Source of the DNA: an uncultured Acetobacteraceae bacterium | GTDB lineage: Bacteria > Pseudomonadota > Alphaproteobacteria > Acetobacterales > Acetobacteraceae | DNA length: 10,971 bases | Reading direction: 5' to 3' | Assembly: GCA_903839965.1 (NCBI GenBank) | Contig: CAIMEK010000699.1 | Coordinates: 1-10,971 of the forward strand | In this document: piece after piece, positions 1-5,827 of the stretch | Position numbering within the stretch: the first letter of the stretch is position 1 | Layout: the number at the start of each line of letters is the position of its first letter | Translations under genes and position numbers: made by a program | The notes under the pieces: generated by a model | Databases searched by the model: none | Seen by the model: the letters and a program-made list of their open reading frames with translations, nothing else | Told to the model about the DNA's origin: nothing

Positions 1-37
1 CCCCTCGCCCCCCTCACGCCAAGACCCTCCAAGTGAT

Positions 38-86
38 GGGGTCCAGGGGTCCACTGACCCCTGGCGGGTCCAGGGCGGAGCCCTGG
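38..86. repeat. Two tandem hairpin-forming repeats downstream of ccmF
   Basis: Two adjacent palindromes both begin with the same ten bases, GGGTCCAGGG, 27 bp apart. The first (43-64) has perfect 9-bp arms around the loop CACT. The second (70-86) has perfect 7-bp arms around GGA. Neither is followed by a clear T-run on the minus strand, so they are not textbook intrinsic terminators for the ccmF transcript, although strong RNA hairpins could still stop or protect it. The shared start and different inner parts look more like copies of a small dispersed intergenic repeat. I recall similar GGGTCCAGGG...CCCTGG modules between genes in other GC-rich proteobacteria, but could not check this. The rest of 1-120 holds no gene that I can see. 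Confidence 0.6.
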
Positions 87-120
87 CCTTGCTTCCTTTC
101 CCACACGCCGTCCATCCGCA

Positions 121-2103
121 TCACTCCCCAGGCGCGGGTTGCATTGTGGGGCGGCGGGGGCGGGTGGCGATGCCGAGGCGCCAGCGGCGGTCGCTGAGGC
201 TGACGAGGCCGCCGAATGCCATGAACACCGCGCCGAGCCAGATCCAGGGGACCAGGGGCTTGTAGTAGGCGCGGATGGTCCAGCCGCCGCCCGGGTCGGG
301 GTCGCCGATGGCGACGTAGAGGTCGGCGAGCAGGTTGGTTCGGATGGCGGTTTCGGTGGTGGTTTGTTGTTGCAGCGGGAAGAAGCGGCGTTGCGGGTGC
401 AGCACGGCGATCGGCGAGCCGTTGCGGCTGACGGTGACGGTGGCGTCGTCGTAGATGTAGTTCGGCCCGGGGTGGCGGGTGACGTTGTCGAGGTGCAGCG
501 TGTAACCGGCCAGCGTCAGTTCGCCGCCGGGTTTCACGATGTCGATGTTCTCGGTTTCGAACGGCGCGGCGGCGATGCCGGCGACGGTGATGGCCAGGCC
601 CAGGTGGGCGAATGTCATGCCCCAGCTTGCGCGCGGCAGGTGGATGGCGCGGCGCAGGCTGTCGGCCAGTGGGATACGGAACAGGCGCAGGCGTTCGGCC
701 AGTTCCACCATGGTGCCGGCGCCGGTCCAGGCGGCCAGGCCGAGGCCGAGCACGGCGAGCACCGGGCCGCCATTGGTGGCGTAGTAGGCGGCGAGCATGA
801 CCACGATGGCGAAGCCGAAGGCGGCCCACAGGCGCTGCAGGGCGCCGAGCAGGTCGCCGCGTTTCCAGGCCAGCATGGAGCCGGGGGCGACCGCCAGCAG
901 CAGCGGCACCATCAGGGGGGCGAAGGTCTGGTCGAAGAACGGGAAGCCGACGGAGATTTTCGGCCCGCCGACGGCGTCGAGGAACAGCGGGTAGAGGGTG
1001 CCGATGAACACCGTGGCGGCGCCGCAGGTCAGCAGCAGGTTGTTCAGCAGCAGGGCGCCCTCGCGCGAGATCGGCGCGAACAGTCCGCCGCCTTTCAGCA
1101 CCGGGGCGCGGATGGCGTAGAGCGTCAGCGAGCCGCCGATGGTGATGAGGAGAAGGAGCAGGATGAAGGTGCCGCGGGCGGGGTCGGTGGCGAAGGCGTG
1201 CACCGAGGTCAGCACGCCGGAGCGCACCAGGAAGGTGCCGACCAGGGAGAGCGAGAAGGTGATGATGGCGAGCAGGATGGTCCAGCTCCGGAGCGTCTCG
1301 CGCTTCTCGACCACGATGGAGGAGTGGATCAGCGCGGTGCCGACGATCCACGGCATGAGCGAGGCGTTCTCGACCGGGTCCCAGAACCACCAGCCGCCCC
1401 AGCCCAGCGTGTAGTAGGCCCACCAGCTTCCCATCGCGATGCCGATGGTCAGCGTGCACCACGAGGCGAGCGACCAGGGGCGCACCCAGCGGGCCCAGGC
1501 GGCGTCGACGCGGCCTTCGATGAGGGCGGCGACAGCGAACGAGAAGGCCACCGAGAAGCCGACATAGCCGAGGTAGAGGAACGGCGGATGGAAGGCGAGG
1601 CCGGGGTCCTGCAGCACCGGGTTGAGGCCCTGGCCGTCGGGCGGCGCCGGCATGGCGCGCAGGAAGGGGTTGGAGGTGAGCAGGATGAACAGCAGGAAGC
1701 CCACCCCGATCATGCCCTGCACCGCCAGCACGCGGGCACGCAGCGCGGGGGGCAGGTTGTTGCTGAAGGCGGCCACCGCGGCGCCGCACAGGCCCAGCAT
1801 GAACACCCACAGCAGCATCGAGCCTTCGTGGTTGCTCCACACGCCGGAGACTTTGTAGAGCAGCGGCTTGGCCGAATGGCTGTTCTGGATGACGTTGATC
1901 ACCGAGAAGTCGGAGACGATGTAGGCATGCATCAGCGTGCCCATCGCCACCGCGATCAGTCCGAACTGGGTCAGCGCGGCCGAGCGGGCGAGCGCCATCA
2001 GGCCGGCATGGCGCCGCGCCGCGCCCACCAGTGGCAGGCTGGACTGCGCGAGGGCCACGAACAGGGCCAGGATCAGGGCGAAATGCCCGGTCTCGACTAT
2101 CAT
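121..2103 (-). CDS. ccmF: CcmF/NrfE-like cytochrome c heme lyase subunit
   Basis: Integral membrane heme lyase of cytochrome c maturation System I, which attaches heme to CXXCH sites on the periplasmic side. The 660-residue length is usual for CcmF. Many hydrophobic segments alternate with loops, and the tryptophan-rich WWD heme-handling motif lies at about 235-246 (W235, W238, W239, W241, then DPVEN). Four histidines, H172 (in FHPP), H260, H302 and H500, fit the four conserved heme-ligand histidines of E. coli CcmF (173, 261, 303, 491). The start is an ATG preceded by AGGA four bases upstream, and the N-terminus resembles other CcmF proteins. It is the last gene of the minus-strand operon, 73 bases after the NrfD-like gene. 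No ccmG or ccmH follows in the remaining 120 bases, so this looks like a separate copy serving the multiheme proteins here, as nrfE serves nrf operons. That role is inferred; it could also be the organism's only CcmF. Confidence 0.95.
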   Translation of the reverse strand: MIVETGHFALILALFVALAQSSLPLVGAARRHAGLMALARSAALTQFGLIAVAMGTLMHAYIVSDFSVINVIQNSHSAKPLLYKVSGVWSNHEGSMLLWVFMLGLCGAAVAAFSNNLPPALRARVLAVQGMIGVGFLLFILLTSNPFLRAMPAPPDGQGLNPVLQDPGLAFHPPFLYLGYVGFSVAFSFAVAALIEGRVDAAWARWVRPWSLASWCTLTIGIAMGSWWAYYTLGWGGWWFWDPVENASLMPWIVGTALIHSSIVVEKRETLRSWTILLAIITFSLSLVGTFLVRSGVLTSVHAFATDPARGTFILLLLLITIGGSLTLYAIRAPVLKGGGLFAPISREGALLLNNLLLTCGAATVFIGTLYPLFLDAVGGPKISVGFPFFDQTFAPLMVPLLLAVAPGSMLAWKRGDLLGALQRLWAAFGFAIVVMLAAYYATNGGPVLAVLGLGLAAWTGAGTMVELAERLRLFRIPLADSLRRAIHLPRASWGMTFAHLGLAITVAGIAAAPFETENIDIVKPGGELTLAGYTLHLDNVTRHPGPNYIYDDATVTVSRNGSPIAVLHPQRRFFPLQQQTTTETAIRTNLLADLYVAIGDPDPGGGWTIRAYYKPLVPWIWLGAVFMAFGGLVSLSDRRWRLGIATRPRRPTMQPAPGE

Positions 2104-2108
2104 GATGT

Positions 2109-2121
2109 CCTGACGGTCAGG
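2109..2121 (-). promoter_or_regulatory. Small hairpin overlapping the ccmF ribosome binding site
   Basis: In the minus-strand transcript the bases CCTGA-CCG-TCAGG form a perfect 5-bp stem with a 3-base loop. The 3' arm holds AGG of the ccmF Shine-Dalgarno sequence AGGA, which lies four bases before the ATG at 2103. Folding would partly hide the ribosome binding site and could lower ccmF translation relative to the upstream genes. The structure is short and its function is inferred only. Confidence 0.35.
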
Positions 2122-2176
2122 GGGGTGGCCGGTCGGGCCTGGTCTGAGCGGAAAATGGTGCCGACCCCGTCGCTTC

Positions 2177-3415
2177 CTAGCCCGGGTGCACGCCCTGGTC
2201 CAGCATGGGGCGCGCGGCTTCGGCGGTGTCGCTGCCGGCGGTGTCCGGCAGCAGGGGCAGCACCCACATGGCCATCAGCAGGACCACGCCGGCGACCCCG
2301 ACCGCGCCGAGGCCGAGCGCCAGTTCGGGCAGCGAGGGCGAGTACGGCTTTACCACGCCGTCGAAGGCGCTGGAGGACACCTGCATGCCGGGGAACAGCT
2401 CGAGCGGGTAGGCCTCGCCGCCGATCACGGTGGCGTAGAGCAGGCACAGCCCGCCCAGCACGACCAGGACCGAGGCGCTTGCCAGCGCGGCGTGGCGGCC
2501 CGCCCGCAGCGGGTCGAACAGCAGCATCATCGGCAACACGCTGCCGAGCACCACGAAGCCGCCCCAGATCAGCACGGAATACAGTCCGCCCTGGAACAGC
2601 AGGAAGTGTTCCACTTCGCGGCGCTCGGCCTGGTAGAGGCCGGTACCGTGCTGGATGGCGACGAAGTAGAGGCTGACCGCGATCAGCAGCCCGAGCAGGC
2701 GCGAAAGCCGGGCGCGCAGCGCCGGGCTCGGTACCGGGCGTCCCTCGAAGCGCTGCAGCGCCAGCAGCACGAGCACGAAGATGGCGGTGCCGAACGACAG
2801 CGACAGGGCGATGAACTCCGGCGCCATGATGGCGGAGCGGAACGCCGCGCGGGCGACCAGGAAGCCGAGCACCGAGCCAGTGCCGGTGGTCATGAACAGC
2901 CGCCACAGGAACGCCGCCATGCCGGCCGGGCGGTAGTAGGCCGCCATGCGCGGGTCCATCATCATCCACAGGTAGATGACCGCCAGGGCAAAAAAGATCT
3001 GGTAGATGAATACGTTCCAGGCAAATATCGAAGTCGGGTTGATGTATTGCAGGGTGATCATCAGCCGGTCGGCGCGGCCGAGGTCGAACACCAGCACCGA
3101 CAGCCCGCCGGCCAGCAGCGCGAAGGCCAGCGCGACGGACAGGCGGCCGAGCGGCTGGTAGTCTTCGCGGCCGAACACCGAGCCGATCGAGGCGACGTTG
3201 AGCGCGCCCGAGGCGGAAACGATGAAGAAGAAGGCGAACACGTGCGGCAGGCCCCACACCACGTGGTTGGACATGCCGGTGACCCAGTGGCCTTCGGTTT
3301 CCATGTAGAGCGCGGCCAGGCCGGCCAGCGCGGCCAGCAGGGCAAAGCTGCCGAGCACCAGCCAGGAGCGCAGGCTGTAGCCGGCGAAGTAGCGATACTC
3401 CACGGGAGCGTGCAT
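2177..3415 (-). CDS. DsrP/NrfD-family quinone-interacting membrane subunit
   Basis: A 412-residue, very hydrophobic multi-pass membrane protein of the NrfD/PsrC/DsrP family. These subunits bind quinone in the inner membrane and pass electrons to or from a partner iron-sulfur protein. Seen in the sequence: a segment near 42-65 (GHW..GMSNHVVWGLPHVFAFFF), which by recollection resembles DsrP, the family motif DLGRADR at 111-117, and NPTSIFAWNVFIY at about 126-138. The length suits the longer DsrP-type members better than NrfD itself (about 320 residues). The ATG lies 3 bases after the stop of the iron-sulfur subunit gene, and an AGGGG nine bases before the ATG sits inside that gene's end, so translation is probably coupled. 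Its natural partners are the two genes upstream. Family assignment is firm; a specific Dsr (sulfur) role is not supported, since no dsrAB, dsrC or dsrK is present in the window. Confidence 0.92.
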   Translation of the reverse strand: MHAPVEYRYFAGYSLRSWLVLGSFALLAALAGLAALYMETEGHWVTGMSNHVVWGLPHVFAFFFIVSASGALNVASIGSVFGREDYQPLGRLSVALAFALLAGGLSVLVFDLGRADRLMITLQYINPTSIFAWNVFIYQIFFALAVIYLWMMMDPRMAAYYRPAGMAAFLWRLFMTTGTGSVLGFLVARAAFRSAIMAPEFIALSLSFGTAIFVLVLLALQRFEGRPVPSPALRARLSRLLGLLIAVSLYFVAIQHGTGLYQAERREVEHFLLFQGGLYSVLIWGGFVVLGSVLPMMLLFDPLRAGRHAALASASVLVVLGGLCLLYATVIGGEAYPLELFPGMQVSSSAFDGVVKPYSPSLPELALGLGAVGVAGVVLLMAMWVLPLLPDTAGSDTAEAARPMLDQGVHPG

Positions 3416-3418
3416 CGG

Positions 3419-4150
3419 TCAGAGCCCCTGGTAGCGGACGGCGGGATCGGTGCGCAGGTCGGCGCGGATGCGCGCCGCCCCGTAGGAAGCGGCGCGTTTG
3501 CTGATTTCGCTGTTCGGGTCATTGATGTCGCCGAACAGCATGGCCTTGCGGCCGCTGGTGTTGCAGGCCTCGACGCAGGCCGGCGTGCGGCTTTCCTCGA
3601 CGCGGTGCACGCACATCGTGCAGGCCTCCGCGGTGCCCTTGCCGCGCGGCGCGTAGGGTTTCTGGTCGACGATGTCTTCGTGCACGAAATTCCGCGCCCC
3701 GTACGGGCAGGCCATGATGCAGTAGCGGCAGCCGATGCAGATATGCCGGTCCACCAGAACGATGCCGTCGGGGCGCTTGAAGGAGGCGCCGGTGGGGCAG
3801 ACGTCGACGCAGGGCGGGTGTTCGCAGTGCTGGCACATCACCGGGAAGGAGCGGCTGTTGCCGGTGCCCGGATCGGTGACGGTGAGCTTGCGGATCCATT
3901 GCGGATCGCTCAAGGGTCGGCCGTGCCTGGTCAGGCCGAATTCGGCCGCGCAGGCATCGACGCAGGCCGTGCAGTCCGGCGTGCAGGCGTTGGTGTCGAT
4001 CAGGATGCCCCAGCGCACCGCACGTTTGCCGGCCGGCGCGGGTTCCTGGGCGAAGGCGCGCAGGGTGACGCCGGGGGCGAGAGTTACGATGGCGAAGGCG
4101 GCGGCGGCGGCGAGCACGCCGCGGCGGGACGCACCGGCGGTGTCGGTCAT
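3419..4150 (-). CDS. DsrO/NrfC-like exported four-cluster ferredoxin subunit
   Basis: A 243-residue iron-sulfur electron-transfer protein of the DsrO/NrfC/PsrB type that wires an NrfD-like membrane subunit to periplasmic cytochromes. A twin-arginine signal is visible: S8-R9-R10-G-V-L, followed by a hydrophobic stretch to about residue 35. Sixteen cysteines fall into four groups: C56/C60/C63/C67, C106/C109/C114/C118, C138/C141/C144/C148 and C177/C180/C192/C196, matching four [4Fe-4S] clusters with the family's usual exchange between groups. The start was chosen as the ATG at 4150. It overlaps the upstream stop as ATGA, has a strong GGGGAGGA seven bases upstream, and places the Tat motif at the N-terminus; the frame stays open further upstream, but that region is shadow of the preceding gene. 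Location is the periplasmic face of the inner membrane. Whether the true name is dsrO or nrfC cannot be settled here. Confidence 0.95.
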   Translation of the reverse strand: MTDTAGASRRGVLAAAAAFAIVTLAPGVTLRAFAQEPAPAGKRAVRWGILIDTNACTPDCTACVDACAAEFGLTRHGRPLSDPQWIRKLTVTDPGTGNSRSFPVMCQHCEHPPCVDVCPTGASFKRPDGIVLVDRHICIGCRYCIMACPYGARNFVHEDIVDQKPYAPRGKGTAEACTMCVHRVEESRTPACVEACNTSGRKAMLFGDINDPNSEISKRAASYGAARIRADLRTDPAVRYQGL

Positions 4151-5364
4151 GGCCGGATCCTCCCCTCGGTGCGTCCCGGCAGCGCGGCAAAGCGGGTGGC
4201 GGATGGCAGTGCGCTTTCCTGTTTGGGGATGCGCGAATTGTGGCACTCGAAGCAGTCGACGGCGACCGCGGCGCGCAGGTGGCAGCTGCCGCAGAAATGT
4301 TTCGGGTCGTCGTAGGCGACCGGGGTGCCGTCGGCGCCGTTGACGGCGTGGCAGGAAACGCAGCGCTCGATGTTGTCGTTCGGCGCCTGCGCGCCCTGGC
4401 GCACCACCGCGACGCGGTGGGTCAGCAGGAACTTCGGGTGGAAGCGGATCATCACCGTGCTGTCGTCGGTGCGGTGGGCGTCGACCAGGCCGGCGAAGCG
4501 CGGCACCGGGCGGACGCCGTCCTTGCCCACTTGCGCGGCAGCGATCACCGCCGGCGGCCCGAGCAGGGCGAGCAGCAGCACGACGGCCGTCCAGATGAAG
4601 TTGGGACTGCGGCGCCACGAACCCGGGCCGGCCACCAGCACGGCGGGCAGGTGCAGCATGCTGCCGAGCGGGATGAGCAGCAGCAGGCGGCTGAACGGCA
4701 GCAGGATCATCAGCAGCGCCACCAGCCAGAGATGCGCCAGCAGCACCGGGTCCGACGGCAGCGGCTTGAGGTCGAAGGTGAGCAGGCCGAGCATGAAGCC
4801 CTTCACCGCGATGACATCGGTGCGGACGTATGTGTTGACATAACCGATCAGCGGAATGGCGATCAGCAACGCCAGCACGATGCGGTCAATGCGGCTGTCG
4901 AGGATGCGGCGGTCGCCCAGCCAGGCCTGGCGGATCCACCAGGCGGCGGCGCCAAGCGGCAGGGCGATGCCGCCGTAGACGCCGAACGGCTGGGCCCAGA
5001 TGACCAGTTTCCATAGCGGTCCGAGCCAAGCCGGCTCCAGCATGTAGCGCAGGTGGCGGACAAGGACGAGCAACAACCCGAAGTGGAAGGCGGCGCCGAA
5101 AATCCAGGCCCAGCGGTCGGCGAAGAAAGTACTGCGGAGGAGGAATACCTCGCTTGCGAGGCGCACGGCGCGGCCGGGGAGAGTGGTTTCGGCGGGGGTT
5201 TCCGGCACGGTGATGCCGCCGGAACGAGCGGTGCGCCACGCCAGGCGAACGGTCTGGATCAGCAATCCGAGGAAGAGGATCGCTGCCGCCGCGTAGAACA
5301 TCGTTGCAAAAGCAATAGTGAGCGCCGATAGCGGCGGGGCTTCAGCGAGGCCAAAATCGTCCAC
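4147..5364 (-). CDS. Fusion: NarI/DsrM-like cytochrome b + DsrJ-like triheme cytochrome c
   Basis: A 405-residue inner-membrane protein. Residues 1 to about 255 resemble the NarI/DsrM cytochrome b family: five hydrophobic helices (about 12-36, 86-107, 123-147, 161-178, 207-231), with H94 and H104 ten residues apart as in NarI (H56/H66), and H211 before an LPFSR stretch matching NarI H187. A sixth helix (about 256-277) leads to a soluble C-terminal part with exactly three CXXCH sites at C335, C358 and C371, spaced and flanked like DsrJ. With a NarI-like outside N-terminus, six helices put the hemes in the periplasm. It is first in the operon and overlaps the ferredoxin gene by ATGA. Start: GTG at 5364 is preferred because AAAGGA lies seven bases before it. 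ATG at 5391 and TTG at 5457 have no comparable site, and the TTG overlaps the proposed -10. Likely role: quinol/quinone to periplasmic cytochrome transfer. Confidence 0.9.
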   Translation of the reverse strand: MDDFGLAEAPPLSALTIAFATMFYAAAAILFLGLLIQTVRLAWRTARSGGITVPETPAETTLPGRAVRLASEVFLLRSTFFADRWAWIFGAAFHFGLLLVLVRHLRYMLEPAWLGPLWKLVIWAQPFGVYGGIALPLGAAAWWIRQAWLGDRRILDSRIDRIVLALLIAIPLIGYVNTYVRTDVIAVKGFMLGLLTFDLKPLPSDPVLLAHLWLVALLMILLPFSRLLLLIPLGSMLHLPAVLVAGPGSWRRSPNFIWTAVVLLLALLGPPAVIAAAQVGKDGVRPVPRFAGLVDAHRTDDSTVMIRFHPKFLLTHRVAVVRQGAQAPNDNIERCVSCHAVNGADGTPVAYDDPKHFCGSCHLRAAVAVDCFECHNSRIPKQESALPSATRFAALPGRTEGRIRP

Positions 5365-5371
5365 GCCTGTG

Positions 5372-5377
5372 TCCTTT
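5372..5377 (-). promoter_or_regulatory. Ribosome binding site that decides the start of the cytochrome b/c fusion gene
   Basis: On the minus strand AAAGGA stands seven bases before GTG (5364-5362), an almost ideal Shine-Dalgarno arrangement. The ATG 27 bases upstream (5391) has no purine-rich site at a suitable distance. This favours the GTG and a 405-residue product. Confidence 0.65.
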
Positions 5378-5442
5378 CTTTTCGAGGGCATCGGCTGCCG
5401 GGACCGGTGCTTCCCCCACCAGGCAGCGCAACCGCCGGCTAC

Positions 5443-5448
5443 ATAATA
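5443..5448 (-). promoter_or_regulatory. Candidate -10 element for the leftward operon
   Basis: TATTAT on the minus strand, one of the most AT-rich spots in the leftward upstream region. At 16-18 bp upstream there is no recognisable -35 hexamer, which would fit a promoter needing an activator. Its centre is 56 bp from the centre of the FNR-like box. The predicted transcript would begin near 5436, giving a leader of about 70 bases before the GTG start. Confidence 0.4.
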
Positions 5449-5494
5449 TGTCGGCAATGACGCGCGACGCTATCTACTTCGAAAGCGACGGGCG

Positions 5495-5508
5495 TTGATC
5501 TGTGTCAA
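5495..5508. promoter_or_regulatory. FNR/Anr-type operator shared by the divergent operons
   Basis: The 14-mer TTGATCTGTGTCAA matches the FNR/Anr/Dnr consensus TTGAT-N4-ATCAA at nine of ten defined positions (G for A at the first base of the right half). It lies in the 463-bp gap between the two divergent operons, 56 bp from the leftward -10 candidate and 54 bp from the rightward one. That places it near -64 to -66 from both predicted start sites, close to the class I activator position. This suggests co-induction of both arms when oxygen is low. CRP-family relatives with similar boxes (Dnr, NnrR) cannot be excluded. Confidence 0.6.
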
Positions 5509-5530
5509 GCTGCGGAATCGCCGATCTGGC

Positions 5531-5558
5531 TTGCCTGGCGCTCGGCTGCGGCTAAAAT
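5531..5558 (+). promoter_or_regulatory. Candidate sigma70-type promoter for the rightward operon
   Basis: TTGCCT (5531-5536) and TAAAAT (5553-5558) are separated by 16 bp and match the -35 and -10 consensus at four and five of six positions. Transcription would start near 5565 and leave a leader of about 260 bases before the first gene at 5828. The FNR-like box lies upstream at about -64. A second TAAAAT (5565-5570) and a TATAAA (5665-5670) could serve as alternative -10 elements with weaker -35 partners. Confidence 0.45.
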
Positions 5559-5568
5559 GCGTGATAAA

Positions 5569-5581
5569 ATTGTCACACAAT
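5569..5581. repeat. Short inverted repeat just downstream of the rightward promoter
   Basis: ATTGT-CAC-ACAAT is a perfect 5-bp inverted repeat around three bases, overlapping a wider GTGA-N8-TCAC pair (5561-5576). It sits right after the predicted rightward -10, where a repressor could act. I recognise no specific regulator for it; the GTGA/TCAC spacing is two bases too long for a CRP site. Confidence 0.3.
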
Positions 5582-5732
5582 CCCTCAAAAACTCGCTGTC
5601 GGCCGGCGGCTCTCAACACCTAAACGTGGAATTACAAAACGTTAAGGCCGTTCCGTCACGTCATTATAAAAATTCAGTAATCTAATTGTGGCGGCCAGCC
5701 CGAAACCTAGGCCAAAGTTGCCCAGGGCAGCA

Positions 5733-5762
5733 TCCCGCGTCAGGCGAAGCGCCGAAGCGGGA
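5733..5762 (+). other. Two-tier hairpin in the leader of the rightward operon
   Basis: An outer perfect 6-bp stem (TCCCGC 5733-5738 with GCGGGA 5757-5762) encloses an inner 4-bp stem (GGCG 5743-5746 with CGCC 5750-5753) with an AAG loop. A 12-bp perfect palindrome (5767-5778) follows. All lie in the predicted untranslated leader 50-95 bases before the first start codon. This resembles a structured leader, but I could not match it to any known riboswitch class, including the c-di-GMP/cGAMP (GEMM) class known upstream of multiheme cytochromes. In GC-rich DNA such stems also arise by chance. Confidence 0.35.
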
Positions 5763-5827
5763 CCAGGCAGCGCGCTGCTGAAGAAGGGAACGGCGGAGTT
5801 CGCCGGTCGGGGGAAGGTTCGAACCGT

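Noticed and set aside
139..2676. An 845-codon open frame on the plus strand opposite ccmF and the NrfD-like gene
   Set aside because: Low-complexity composition (G, E, Q, H, R) without motifs. The opposite strand encodes two clearly recognisable membrane proteins.
121..4150. A true sulfur-oxidation dsr or nitrite-reduction nrf operon
   Set aside because: No dsrAB, dsrC, dsrK, nrfA or nrfB is present. The resemblance is at the level of electron-transfer subunits only, so those pathway names were not assigned.
4151..4618. N-terminal extension of the ferredoxin gene in its open frame
   Set aside because: This stretch overlaps the triheme coding region in another frame, reads as arginine/alanine-rich noise, and would bury the Tat signal. 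The ATG at 4150 has a strong ribosome binding site.
5392..5457. Longer start (TTG at 5457) for the cytochrome b/c fusion
   Set aside because: TTG without a Shine-Dalgarno sequence, overlapping the region of the candidate -10. GTG at 5364 has AAAGGA at ideal spacing.
5561..5576. CRP site (GTGA...TCAC) near the rightward promoter
   Set aside because: The half-sites are eight bases apart instead of six, and outer bases do not match.
5701..5827. GEMM (c-di-GMP/cGAMP) riboswitch before the cytochrome genes
   Set aside because: Hairpins are present, but I could not place the conserved core and GNRA-type tetraloop of that class.
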